From positions 1 to 64,000 of the forward strand of contig NZ_JAUZQD010000025.1 of assembly GCF_030709675.1 (NCBI RefSeq): 64,000 nucleotides of DNA. The letters are read 5' to 3'. This document shows, one piece after another, positions 17,096 through 27,300 of this stretch. Numbering within the stretch: position 1 is the stretch's first letter; the number at the start of each line of letters is the position of its first letter. The notes under the pieces were generated by a model that was not told the DNA's origin, ran no database searches, and worked only from the letters and a program-made list of their open reading frames with translations. The position numbers and the translations under genes are program-made. Origin of the DNA: Symbioplanes lichenis (GTDB lineage: Bacteria; Actinomycetota; Actinomycetes; Mycobacteriales; Micromonosporaceae).

Positions 17096-18700
17096 TCAGA
17101 CGCCGAGCAAGAAGCCCAGGTGGCGGGGCGGCGGGGAGCCGTGCGCCAGCATCGCGTCGTGCCAGGCCTTGGGGGTGGCGCCGAACGGGCGGGCCGCCGC
17201 GATTGCCGCCATCTCCGTGTAGCCGACGAAGTAGGTCGAGAGCTGGGTCGAGGTCAGCAGGGCTCGGCGCCACTTGCCGGCGGCCTCGCCTTCTTCCTGG
17301 AAGCCGGTGCCGGTCATCAGCATCATGGCTTCCTCTTCGGTGAGGTCGTCGCAGTGGACGAGCTGGTCGAGGACGGCGTTGATGCTCATGCGGAGTTGCA
17401 TTTTGAGCTGTTGGAGACGGACGGGGAGGCCGCCGAAGCCCAGGTTGGCCATCAGCTCCTCGGTGTAGACGGCCCAGCCCTCGACGAACGGGCCCGACCA
17501 GCCCAGGGAGCGGACCCGGCTGGCGGCCCGGAAGCGGCGGGCGTGGGCGAGCTGGAGGAAGTGGCCCGGCATGGCCTCGTGGACGGTCAGGTTGCGGAGC
17601 ATGTGGTCGTTGTACTCGCGGTAGAACGACTCGATGCGCGTCGGCGACCAGTCGGCCGGGGGCGGCGCGATGCAGTAGAACGTCGGCAGGTCGGCCGTCT
17701 CCAGCGGGCCGGGCGGGTCGCAGTAGGCGACGGCGACGCCGCGGGCGAACTCCGGCATCTCCTCGATGACGCAGGGGTCGTCGAGGAGGGTCATCAGGTC
17801 GTGCTTGCGGACGAAGTCGGTTGCCTCGCCCATCGTGACCCGGGCCAGGTCGACGATGGTGGCGTCGTCGGGGTGGTCGGCGGCCAGGGTGGCGAGGGCG
17901 CGGCGCACCGTTTCGTCGGTGGGCGGGCCGCCGGTCAGCTCGGCTGCGGCCTCGCGCAGGCGGGCGCCGGTCTCCTCGATAGTGCGGCGGGCGCGACTGA
18001 GAACCTCGGCGGCGGGAAGCTCGGTGTCGAGGGTGTGCCAGAGGCGTGCTTCCCACAGGCGGCGGCCCAGGCGGGGGTCGCGACCGGGCTCGCCGCTCTC
18101 GAGCCGGGCGGTGAGCCAGCCCTCGAACTCGCTCAGCGCGGCCAGGGCGGGCGCGACGTCGGGGGCTAAGGCTCCGGCCTCGGCGGCGAGAGCCGGCACC
18201 TGGTCGCGGATCAGCGCGGCGGCGCCCCGGAACTGGTCGCGGGCCACCTCGGCGTGCAGGCGGGGCACGTCGTGCAGCACCGCGCGGGCCGTGGCCAGGG
18301 CGTCGGGGATCGCGGCGAGGCGGCCGGCCAGGCTGGTCAGTCGCTCCTCGGCGGGCGCGAAGGGGCGGGACAGCAGGGTGTGGAGCAGCGGGCCGGGGTT
18401 GTGCTCGAGGGGGTTCCACTCGTGCTCGCGGACGTCGGTCAGCTCGAAGATGTCCCGCTCGACCAGGGCCGACAGGATCGCGTGGTCGACCTGGTCCTGC
18501 TGGTCGAACGCGTCGGGGTCGATGCCGGCGAGCGCGTCGGCGGCGTCGCGCAGCATGGTCACGCGCTCGGCGATCGCGCCCGCGGACAGGTCGGGCAGCC
18601 GGTCGTCGTGGCGATGATCGCCCGCCACCGACGCGCGGCCCGGGTCACTTTCCAGGACGGCGTCGACGATGCGCTCTGCGAGGGGCACGAACTCCGGCAT
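17096..18700 (-). CDS. DUF885 family protein (putative metallopeptidase)
   Basis: A 534-residue protein of the DUF885 family: all-alpha N-terminal half, then the key motif NLTVHEAMPGHFLQLAHAR with the HExxxxH pattern. Downstream GPFVEGWAVYTEELM supplies a further conserved Glu. The fold is gluzincin-like, suggesting a zinc peptidase, but activity is not established for most members. No signal peptide is present. ATG at 18700 (MPEFVPLAERIVD) is chosen because the longer form starts in an unlikely basic stretch. It lies 10 bases downstream of mazG on the same strand. Confidence 0.85.
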   Translation of the reverse strand: MPEFVPLAERIVDAVLESDPGRASVAGDHRHDDRLPDLSAGAIAERVTMLRDAADALAGIDPDAFDQQDQVDHAILSALVERDIFELTDVREHEWNPLEHNPGPLLHTLLSRPFAPAEERLTSLAGRLAAIPDALATARAVLHDVPRLHAEVARDQFRGAAALIRDQVPALAAEAGALAPDVAPALAALSEFEGWLTARLESGEPGRDPRLGRRLWEARLWHTLDTELPAAEVLSRARRTIEETGARLREAAAELTGGPPTDETVRRALATLAADHPDDATIVDLARVTMGEATDFVRKHDLMTLLDDPCVIEEMPEFARGVAVAYCDPPGPLETADLPTFYCIAPPPADWSPTRIESFYREYNDHMLRNLTVHEAMPGHFLQLAHARRFRAASRVRSLGWSGPFVEGWAVYTEELMANLGFGGLPVRLQQLKMQLRMSINAVLDQLVHCDDLTEEEAMMLMTGTGFQEEGEAAGKWRRALLTSTQLSTYFVGYTEMAAIAAARPFGATPKAWHDAMLAHGSPPPRHLGFLLGV

Positions 18701-18710
18701 GGAGCGAAAT

Positions 18711-19670
18711 CTACTCGCCGGGTGCGACACTTTCCGCTTCGCGCACGTCATCGGCGTATTGCAGAGCGACCGCCCGGAGCGCCGCCTCCGCGTCCTCCGG
18801 CGCCGCCCGCGCGACGAGGCGCAGCAGCTCGGCGCCGAGATCGTCGCCGGCCGGCAACGGCACGGTCAGGCCGGCGCGCGACGCCCGCTGCAGGATCTTC
18901 GCCGCGAGGGCGAGCGCCGGCTGCGAGAGCGCGATGCCCTCCAGAGCCGAGGTGCGCGACTTCTCCTCGCGCTTGATGCGTTCCCAGTTCTCGATGATCT
19001 GCTCGACGCCGTCGACCGCCTCGCCCGCGAACACGTGCGGGTTGCGCCGGACCATCTTCTCGACCATGCCGCCCGCCACGTCGTCGACGGTCCAGCGCTG
19101 GTCCTCCGGCAGCTCCTCGGCCAGCCGCGAGTGCAGCACGACCTGCAGCAGCACGTCGCCGAGCTCCTCGCGCAGCGCGCCGAGGTCGCCGTCGACCATC
19201 GCGTCGTACGCCTCGTAGCTCTCCTCGATGAGGTACTTGGCGAGCGTCTGGTGCGTCTGCTGCCGCTTCCACGGGTCGCCGCCGGGCGAGACGAGCCGGT
19301 CGATCACCGCGACCGCGTCGAGCAGCCGGGCGCCGGGCGGATCCCACGAGCCGTAGAACAGCTCGAGCTCGGCCAGACCGGGCTCCCGGGCCAGCCGCAT
19401 CCCGAGGCGCCGGGCGAAGTCCTCGTCCCCGGACGCGCCGGCGAGCCACACCACGGTCGCGTGCTCGGCCAGCAGCGCCACGAGACGCTCAGGATCAAAT
19501 TCGACGATCTCGACGCGTACGCCCGCGGCGCGCAGCGCGTCTGTCTGGTCTGTCTCCGCGGCGGTGAGCACGGGCCACTGCCGGACAAGGTCCCACGCCT
19601 GGGCGGTGAGCAGCCCGGCCGGTACGCGCGGCGAGGTGACCAGCAGAACGATGCGCGCGGACGGATCCAT
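18711..19670 (-). CDS. mazG: MazG nucleoside triphosphate pyrophosphohydrolase
   Basis: A 319-residue protein. An N-terminal domain of about 110 residues (VLLVTSPRVPAGLLTA) precedes the MazG catalytic core. There EESYEAYDAM and EELGDVLLQVVLHSRL supply the metal-binding EExxE...ExxD pattern, and KMVRRNPHVFAGE follows. It hydrolyses (d)NTPs to monophosphates, cleaning the nucleotide pool. Its ATG shares one base with the TGA of the lipoprotein gene upstream (TGATG), so translation is coupled. Confidence 0.92.
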   Translation of the reverse strand: MDPSARIVLLVTSPRVPAGLLTAQAWDLVRQWPVLTAAETDQTDALRAAGVRVEIVEFDPERLVALLAEHATVVWLAGASGDEDFARRLGMRLAREPGLAELELFYGSWDPPGARLLDAVAVIDRLVSPGGDPWKRQQTHQTLAKYLIEESYEAYDAMVDGDLGALREELGDVLLQVVLHSRLAEELPEDQRWTVDDVAGGMVEKMVRRNPHVFAGEAVDGVEQIIENWERIKREEKSRTSALEGIALSQPALALAAKILQRASRAGLTVPLPAGDDLGAELLRLVARAAPEDAEAALRAVALQYADDVREAESVAPGE

Positions 19671-20464
19671 CAGGCGACAGTAGTCACCGCGGAGACGTCC
19701 GTGACGTACGGGTCCTCGTCGCTCGCCCCGGTGAAGGTGGCCACGACCAGCGGCACCTCGCCCCCGCTCTGCGTGGAGGCGGAGAGCAGCGTCACCTGCT
19801 GGTTGCCGTACCGCGGGTTGAGCTTGACCTTCTCGTCCGAGGCGATCTGCTGCAGCTCGTTGCGCAGCGACACGTACGTCTCGAGCAGCTTCTTGTTCTC
19901 GTCGCTCAGCGTGCTCTTGAACTGGTCGAACGTCGCGCTCGGGTCGGCCGCCCCGCCCGTGGTCAGCCGCTGGTAGACGTCGCGCAGATCGTCGTCGGTC
20001 AGCGTCGCCGGGGAGACGACGGGCTGCAGCGCGGCCCGCAGCCGGTACGTCTCGGCGTACAGCTGCGTGTACTCCCACTGCGGCGAGTAGCTGCGCGCCT
20101 GCGCCACTTGGTCGACGGTCGGCTCGGCGGCGGCCTGGACCCCGTGCGCCTGGGCGGCCCGGCGCAGCACGTCGAGGCTCAGCAGGGTGTTGAGCACCTC
20201 CTGCCGCTTGATCGGCACGGTCACCGGGCTGATCGGCTCGGCCGAGGCACCGTTGGCCTCGCCCGCGGCCCGGGCCTGCTCCTGCGCGGTGGTCAGTTCG
20301 TCGCGGACCTGGTCGTAGATCTTCTCGACCCGGTCCTCCGTGATGGTCCCCCCGCCCACATAGGCGGCCACCTCGGGCGACTGCTGGCACCCGGCCAGCC
20401 CGGCGGCGGCAAGAGCGGCGGCGACGGCGGTGGAGACAAGTCGGCGAGCACGCGGCATGGTCAT
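19670..20464 (-). CDS. SurA N-terminal-like lipoprotein
   Basis: A 264-residue lipoprotein: signal MTMPRARRLVSTAVAAALA and lipobox LAGC at about residues 24-27, then a SurA-like helical chaperone region (TITEDRVEKIYDQV to LLSLDVLRRAAQ). A C-terminal extension follows (VKLNPRYGNQQVTL). The parvulin domain seems to be absent. ATG at 20464 has a GAGAG ribosome site. It is the last core gene before the type VII secretion island. A folding role at the outer face of the membrane is an inference. Confidence 0.82.
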   Translation of the reverse strand: MTMPRARRLVSTAVAAALAAAGLAGCQQSPEVAAYVGGGTITEDRVEKIYDQVRDELTTAQEQARAAGEANGASAEPISPVTVPIKRQEVLNTLLSLDVLRRAAQAHGVQAAAEPTVDQVAQARSYSPQWEYTQLYAETYRLRAALQPVVSPATLTDDDLRDVYQRLTTGGAADPSATFDQFKSTLSDENKKLLETYVSLRNELQQIASDEKVKLNPRYGNQQVTLLSASTQSGGEVPLVVATFTGASDEDPYVTDVSAVTTVA

Positions 20465-20562
20465 GACTCTCTCACGCCACGTGTCCACTGTCTGCACCCG
20501 GGTGTGATCTACGTCGCTGAGTTTCTTCCGCCGGGCGCGCCAGGCTGAGTACGGTGGTCGGC

Positions 20563-21048
20563 ATGCCTGCCCCGCTCGCCCGCACCAGCGCCGAAGCCCA
20601 CCTCTACCTGGAGCTGCACGGCTGCGACTGCGGCGAGCAGACCTTCGAGCCCGAGAGCGCCGTCGTGGTCCTCGAGGACGGCGAGCTCGGCCAGCGCTAC
20701 ACGTACGCGTGCCCGCGCTGCGGCAAGCAGCACGAGGTCACCTTCCGCCTGCCGCCGGAGCCGGCGCCCCCGGGCCCCGTCTTCACCTACGGCGGCCCGG
20801 AGCCGTCCGAGCTGCTGGACGCGGCCGAGTGGCTGGCGGTGGCGGACGCGTACGCGAGCCAGGCCCCGGCCGACGTCGACGCCCTCGCCCCCGGCGACGC
20901 CCGGCGCGCCCGGGCCCTGCTCACCCGGGCCGCGGCGGCGGTGGACGAGGCGCTCAAGTTCGAGGAGTCCGACCGGCTGCGGGCGGTCCGGGACACGTAC
21001 GCGAAGCTGGCCGCTCAGTCCTCGAACATCATCGAGCGGTCCCAGTAA
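20563..21048 (+). CDS. Small protein with a zinc-ribbon pair
   Basis: A 161-residue protein with two Cys pairs, GCDCGE and CPRCGKQ, about 28 residues apart, suggesting a zinc ribbon. An acidic helical C-terminal half follows (LLDAAEWLAVADAYASQ). ATG at 20563 is preferred over GTG at 20554. It converges on the SUKH immunity gene and their 3' ends overlap by 34 bases. I do not recognise a family; a regulatory or adaptor role for the toxin locus would be a guess. Confidence 0.7.
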   Translation: MPAPLARTSAEAHLYLELHGCDCGEQTFEPESAVVVLEDGELGQRYTYACPRCGKQHEVTFRLPPEPAPPGPVFTYGGPEPSELLDAAEWLAVADAYASQAPADVDALAPGDARRARALLTRAAAAVDEALKFEESDRLRAVRDTYAKLAAQSSNIIERSQ

Positions 21049-21887
21049 CGAGGGGTCTCCGGCACGATCTCCTCGGCGGACGGCCCGGCCGGCGGCTCGT
21101 AGTACTCCAGCTTTCCGAGGAGCCTTTCGATGCCTTGGGCCGCGGGCCTCAGCAACGTCGCGCGCTCCTCCGGGTCGAGCCGGCCCGTCATCGCGTCGGG
21201 CGGCAGATAGTTGATCGTCTCGACGCCCAGCCGGAAGTGGGTCACCAGCAGTCCGCCCGCTCCGCCCGGGACCGCGATGACGAAGTGGTCCGGCGGCAGG
21301 TAGGGGTCGCGCCACTGGCGCTGGGCGGTCAGGAAGTCGAAGGGCGGGTAGTCCGGATGCAGGCCGAGCAGCGGCCGCTCCGGGGTGAGCAGATAGTGCT
21401 GGCCCGGCAGCCGGCACGGCCGGACGGGCTGGGCGCCGTTGTTCTGGCGCAGCCAGTGCTGATATCCCGGCAGCACCGGCTGGGGCAGCTGCTCGTTCAG
21501 CGCCGCGATCCGGTCCCAGCCGATCTCGCCGAAGGGCCGCATCTCGGCCGGCTCGACGACGTTGTTCACGGGCTCGCCCCCGGGGTCGCCCGGGCCGATC
21601 CGGCGGATCCTGATGCGGACGTCGACGTTGTCGGACGACGTCATCTCCATCAGCCGCCACGTCTCGTCCCCGACCTGGAACGTGCCGCCCAGCGGCACCG
21701 CGACTTCGACTTTCTGCTCGCTGCGCCACTCCCAAGCCCGCAGTCTCACCACCGGTTCCGGCCGGCCCTGCCACCCGACGATGAGCACCTGCCAGCCGTT
21801 CGGCAGATCGGCAACGGCCGTGTTGTCCCGCAGCCCGATCTCGAGCGGCTGCGGCAGCTCCCTCGCGTCGTCACCCATCCCTGTCAC
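21015..21887 (-). CDS. SUKH-type (SMI1/KNR4) immunity protein
   Basis: A 290-residue protein. The C-terminal two thirds show the SUKH pattern: IAALNEQLPQPVLPGYQHWL, NNGAQPVRP, LLGLHPDYPPFDFL and FVIAVPGGAGGLLVTH. SUKH proteins neutralise contact-dependent or secreted toxins by direct binding. The GTG start at 21887 overlaps the stop of the giant toxin frame in a GTGA arrangement; ATG at 21878 is possible. The position directly after the calpain-like module makes it the likely cognate antitoxin. Confidence 0.78.
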   Translation of the reverse strand: MTGMGDDARELPQPLEIGLRDNTAVADLPNGWQVLIVGWQGRPEPVVRLRAWEWRSEQKVEVAVPLGGTFQVGDETWRLMEMTSSDNVDVRIRIRRIGPGDPGGEPVNNVVEPAEMRPFGEIGWDRIAALNEQLPQPVLPGYQHWLRQNNGAQPVRPCRLPGQHYLLTPERPLLGLHPDYPPFDFLTAQRQWRDPYLPPDHFVIAVPGGAGGLLVTHFRLGVETINYLPPDAMTGRLDPEERATLLRPAAQGIERLLGKLEYYEPPAGPSAEEIVPETPRYWDRSMMFED

Positions 21888-24316
21888 CGGCCCAGCATGT
21901 CACGGAGGGACAGCTCGTCCGGCAGGGCGAAGCCGAGCACGTCCGCGGCGATGCGCTCCGCCACGTCCCGGGTCACCGGGCGCTCGCCACCCGCCCCGGA
22001 GGCGTCCGGAGCGGTCCAGCGGCCCACCTTCGTCTCCTGCCCGTCCACGGCCACGACGGTGAGGCCCTCGGCCGCGGCACCGGCCGACATGACGGCGTAG
22101 TACGTGACGGTCGCGACATAGTCGTCGGTGTGGATGCGACCGGCCGTGTGGGGCACTCCCTGCGAAGGCGCGGACGCGGGAGCAGGCGCCGGTGCCGGCG
22201 CGGGAGGCGCCGTGCCGTCGAGGTACGCGAACGACGGCGCCATGCTGTCGAGGAACTCCCGGATCGTCATGGGGTCCGGGTGCCGCGCGTCATAGGGATC
22301 GCGCAGCCACACCTTCCCCTGGGCGACGGCCACCATCTCGTACGCATGCCCCTTGACCAGCCCGAACGGCTCTCCGTTCGGATAGCCCGGCCGCGAGCCG
22401 ACGATCACCGGATTGCCCGCCGCGAGCAGGGCGCTCAGCCGGGCCTCCGTGGCCGGCTCGACACCCACCGTGGGGTTGAACGTCGCCGTTCGCGCCGGCA
22501 ACCCGGTGAGCTGGGACAGCAGCTCGGCCTGCCACGCCGAGGTGCTACCGAAGGTCAGCCGGGCGTATCCCGCGGGTGCGGCTTCACCGGTGGTCTCATG
22601 GAAGTCGTTCCACATCTTCTGCCACACGTCGCGCCGGGCGTCGCTCCAGGTCCGGTCGAGGGCGGCCACCGCTTTCTCCACCACGGCGGCCCAGCTCGCG
22701 CCGACCTGGACCTGCCGGACGTACGCGGACTCCGTGGTGTCGAACGACGTGAGCGGCACGTCGGGTGTCACGGTGATCCGCAACTCCCGGCCGGTCGGGG
22801 TCACGACCGCTCCGGGCAGGCTCGTCTCATGGAAGACGACGTCCACGGTGCCGTCCGGGTTGGGCTGGATCATCCGGCTCAGCAGGTCCGGCCGGTGGCC
22901 CGCGACGGCGCCGATGGTCGCGATCATGCCGCAGTCGCCGACCCCGCCCTGCCGCGCCTGGTGCCGGGCCGGCGGACCGTCGAAGAGCGGCACCGGCTGC
23001 CCGGTGGCCGGATCGAGCACCCGGCCGTAGCCCGAGGTGGGGACGCTGACCTGGTCCGGCTCGGCCACGGTGACCTGGTGGGCGAGCGCCGTCGTCGCCG
23101 CCGGTGTGACCGAGGTCGCCGCCCCCTCCTGGTAGCGGACCGGCTCGGGCGCCATCTCGGCCAGCGCCGCCGTCAGCGCGTCCGGTACGTAGTACATCGT
23201 CTCGGCGGCCTGGAAGTACTGCAGGCTGTGCGTCGACAGGATCTCCGGCGGAATGTGGGCGTTCGGGGCGAGTCGCATCGCCGCCTCGACGCGGGCGCGG
23301 TCCTCCAGGAGCAGCGAGTAGCGGCCCTCGGGCGTGCTCGTGTCGAAGGCGATCTCGCCCTGCGCCGTCGCGTAGTTGGGCATGGGCAGGCCGGTCACCG
23401 AGTACGGGCCGAGCTCCGGCCGGCCGGACAGGTTGACGTAGACGCCCTCGGCCGCCACGCGCGCCGCCAGCGCCGGATCCGCCTGGTGGATGCGGTTGAG
23501 CAGGTGGTCCGGGAGGCTGACGATCTGACCGGCGTGCTCGGGCATGAGGGCCACGCCGGACCGCTCGTGCTCGGCCGCCACGGCGAGTTCCCGCAGGTTG
23601 GCGGCGATCTGCGCGTCGGACAGCGGCTGCATCTGAGCGTCGAAGATCTTGCGCCGGTAGTCGTGCTGGCGGTAGTGCTCATTGTCGGTGTCCCAGCGGG
23701 AGTTGAAGACGTGCTGGGCGTACGCGGAGCTGATCGCCGGCGTGCTCAGCCGGCTCAGGGCCGCGGTGACGTCCGCCGGGACCAGGCTCCAGCGCGCCCG
23801 CGTGTCCGGGCTGTCCGGCGCGCGCAGGCCCAGCTGCTCGGCGAGGTCGTCCACGCGGGCCCGCAGCGCCGTACGCGTCCCCTTGTCCCCACCCGCGTAC
23901 TGCTCGGCCAGCGCCCGGATCTCCGCCAGCCGCCCGTGGTCGTGCACGCTCAGCCCCGCGGGGTCGATCGGGCCGCTCGCGCCGCCCGACAGCACTCCGG
24001 TCGGCACCGACACGTGGGTGTTGTGCCACGCCGCCAGCCCGGCGATCTCGCGGGCCAGGGCGGGCCGGATCGCCCCGGCGGCCGCCCGGTCGGACACCGT
24101 CACCGTGTAGTTGCCGTCGTTGTCCCGGGTGGTCTGCGCGATCCCGGTCAGCGGCCCGACGCGCAGCCGGACGCGGACCGCCGTCGCGGCGCCCGTGTGC
24201 ACCTCGTAGTAGTCGCGGTTGAGCTCGACGATCGACGTGACGGCGGCCGCGCGTACGACGGAAGGCAGGGCCCGCCGCGCCTCGGCCAGCGCCCCGTCCG
24301 CGTCTAGGCTCGCGGG
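21884..24316 (-). other. Calpain-like toxin segment of the giant frame
   Basis: This C-terminal segment may be a separate displaced module. It opens with a beta-strand module (IVELNRDYYEV, VRVRLRVGPLTG) and GRLAEIRALAEQY. The protease follows: Cys in GGVGDCGMIATI, His in GHAYEMVAVA, and LRDPYD where calpains have an Asn. No clear ribosome site or start was seen at its left boundary, so it may depend on upstream sequence or be a remnant. Confidence 0.5.
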
Positions 24317-27300
24317 ATGAGCCTCTCCGCCGCCGAGCTGTACGCCGCCGTCCTGGCCGCCCCGGACGACCTCGACGTCCGGCTCGCCTACGCCGACGCC
24401 GCCGAGGGCTCCGACCCTCGTCACGCCCGGCTGATCCGGGAGCAGATCGCCGCGACCCGGCGGGAGCACGTCCGGCTCATGACGCTGGTCGAGCGGCCCA
24501 ACTCGGGGCTCGCCTACTTCCGCGGTCCCGGTTTCGGGGACGACGCTCGGCTGCTGGCGAAGTTCGGGGTCGACGCCGAGTGGCTCGACGGCGCCGTCAC
24601 GTACTGCGGCTTCCCGGAGGCCGTCATGCTGAGCGGTGCCGCCTTTTTGGAGCACGGCGCTTCCCTGTACGAGCGTCTGCCCGTCCGCCACGTCGCCCTG
24701 AGCGGCGTCGATGCTGCCCTCGCCACCCGGCTCGCCGGCAGTCCGCTGGTCGACCGGCTCAGCAGTCTGGCCCTGCGGCTCTGCCCGCTCGGCAACGACG
24801 GGCTCCGGGCGCTGGGCGCCTCCGACCGGTTCCGCCGGCTGCGCCACCTCGACCTCTACCAGGCCGGGATCACCGACGCCGACGCTTTCGTCGCGGCCCT
24901 CCCGGAGCGGATGCCCGCCCTGCAGTGGCTCAACCTCGACGGCAACGACGTCTCCGTCCAGCCGTGGCCCTCGGGCTTCGGGCACGACGGCGGCATCCAC
25001 CCGCTCTACGTCGACTACCCCGGCCACGGCGCCGCCCTCAACGAGCGGTTCGGCCCCTTCGCCTGGATGCGTGGGGGTTGGGCCTGGCAGGGCGGCCCCT
25101 TCTGGGGGACCGTCTAGCCGGTTCGCCTCCGCGATGCGCTGGGCGTGGAAGCGGATGCTGGGCGCGATCCTGTGCGAGTCGGCCGGCAGCGCCTGCTCCT
25201 GCGCGGCGATCGCCGCCTCGGCGACCTGTACGTCCCCGAGCTGCCCGCGGAGCGTACGGTCGACCGCCGCCGCACCCAGCACCCGCAGCCCGCGCCCGTC
25301 GCCCAGCCCGAGCAGGTCCTGCAGCCCGTCCGGCCCGGTGGTCGGCGGTCCGCTGATGCTGCGCAGCGGGACGCCGTCGAGCAGCGCCGCGGGGCCGCCG
25401 GGCAGTTGACCGTCCAGCCCGACGGAGAAGACGACCCGGTCGAACGAGCTCTGCGCACCGTCCGAGAAGGTCACCAGGAACCGGCCGTCCACGGTGTGCC
25501 GCACCGAGGAGAGCTCCCGCAGCGACTGCTTGATGCCCTGCGGCCCGATGATGTCGTAGGCGCCCTGGCCCGGCAGCGTGTTGCGCCGGTTCTTGCCGCC
25601 CTCGAAGCTCTTGGCGAGCAGCGCCTGCTGCCGCTCGTCGTCGTTCTTGATGGCGCGGATCTCGTCGGTCATGGTCGCCCGCGCGGCCCACTCGATCGGG
25701 CCGGCACCGCCCGCGGACGCCTGCTCGACGTCCCACGCGGCCGACGCGCCCGCGCCGAAGACCAGGACGGCATCATCTTCCCGGTACGCGTCCGCGAGGT
25801 TGGAGCCCCCGAAATCAACCGCGGGTCCGGCTGTCCGCGTCGCCAACCGGGCGCGCACGTCCTCCGGCGCCGCGTCACTCGGCCGCCCGTCGGCGTCGTG
25901 CACCACTCCCGTCGCCGCGTCCACGGTCCAGCCGGTCGGCCTCCCGGCGCTGTCGACGTCCGCGATGCGCGTGTCGGTGACCTGACCCGCCGTGTCGACG
26001 AGCAAAGGCTTTCCACCACCCAGCACCGTACGCGCGGCAGCCGGCAGATCCGCCCGGTCGACCACGTTCCCGTCCGCGTCGCGGAACGTCGCGTCCCCGC
26101 CGGCGTAGTCGACGCTGTAACCGGTCGCCGGGTCGGCGTACCGTCCGTCCGGCGCCCCGGCCGGAGTCGGCACCCGCGCGGGCCCCGGCCCGGTGGCGAC
26201 GTCCACCGAGGACGCCCAGAAGGTCCGCTCCCCCACGGTCACCTTGTACTTGGCGTTGTCCGGCCAGCCCGCGCCGTCGCTCCGCGCCCGCGTCTCGACC
26301 CTGGTCGCCTGCCCGTGATAGGTCGGCATGCCGGACAGCGCCCGCGCCGCCCCGATCGCGGTCGCGAACACGCTCGACGGCGTGAAGGCGGTCCCGTCCT
26401 CCGCGAGATCGGCCGGCTGGAACGGCAGCCCCGGCAGCTCCAGCTCGGCCGGCACCTGCCCCATCCCGAGGTCGGCCCGCCCGGCCCACGGCTCGGTCGC
26501 CTGCCCGATCGCGAGCACCGGCGGCAACTGGCCGTCGACATGCCCCGGCGCGCCCATCGTCACGAAGTCGGCCGTCGCGGCCCATCCGCCCCCGATGACC
26601 ACCCGCGTGAAGACGTGCTGAGGATCAACATCCAAACTGCTGTCCACGTACGCCGTCAGCCGCGCATCGGCTTGATCCCGCTCGGCGGTCGCCTGTCGAG
26701 CCAGGTCGCGGGCGGTGGCGCGTACCTCCGCCTGGGCCGCTCGCAAGGCAGTCTCGCGCGCCGCAGCGCCCCCGATCCCGGCCAGCAAGCCCGTGACGAC
26801 CGGGTGCTGGGCCAGCAGACCGAGCCGGACGGCAACCGCGTCCGCGCCCACGACCGGCACGTTCCCGTCGTGCCCGTGCACGTCGCGCGGCCCCTCGAGC
26901 AGCCCGGAAGTGATCAGCAAACTGTGCGCATCGGCCTCCAGCTGAGCCCGCCGCCCCGTATCCGTCGCCCTGTCCAGATCGGACGCGAGCACGGCCAGCT
27001 CGGCCACCCGCCCCGCATCCCGCGCACTGAACGTGTCCTCCCGCGACCCCTCCGACAACGCCCGAGTCGCATCAACCCGAACCCCGGCCGCCCGCTCCGA
27101 CTGCACCTGCTGCGCCTCAGCCAGCGCCGCCGCCACCGCCCGCCGCACCAGATCAGGCTCGGCCGCCGTCGAAACCCGCACAACCGTCTCCACCGGCCCG
27201 GCCCGCACAACCGCCACCGGCGCCACCCGCCCCGCCGGCTCCGCGAACTCGAACCGAACCCGATGCGGCTCCCCGCCGTCCGCCCGCAGCGTGACGCCTT

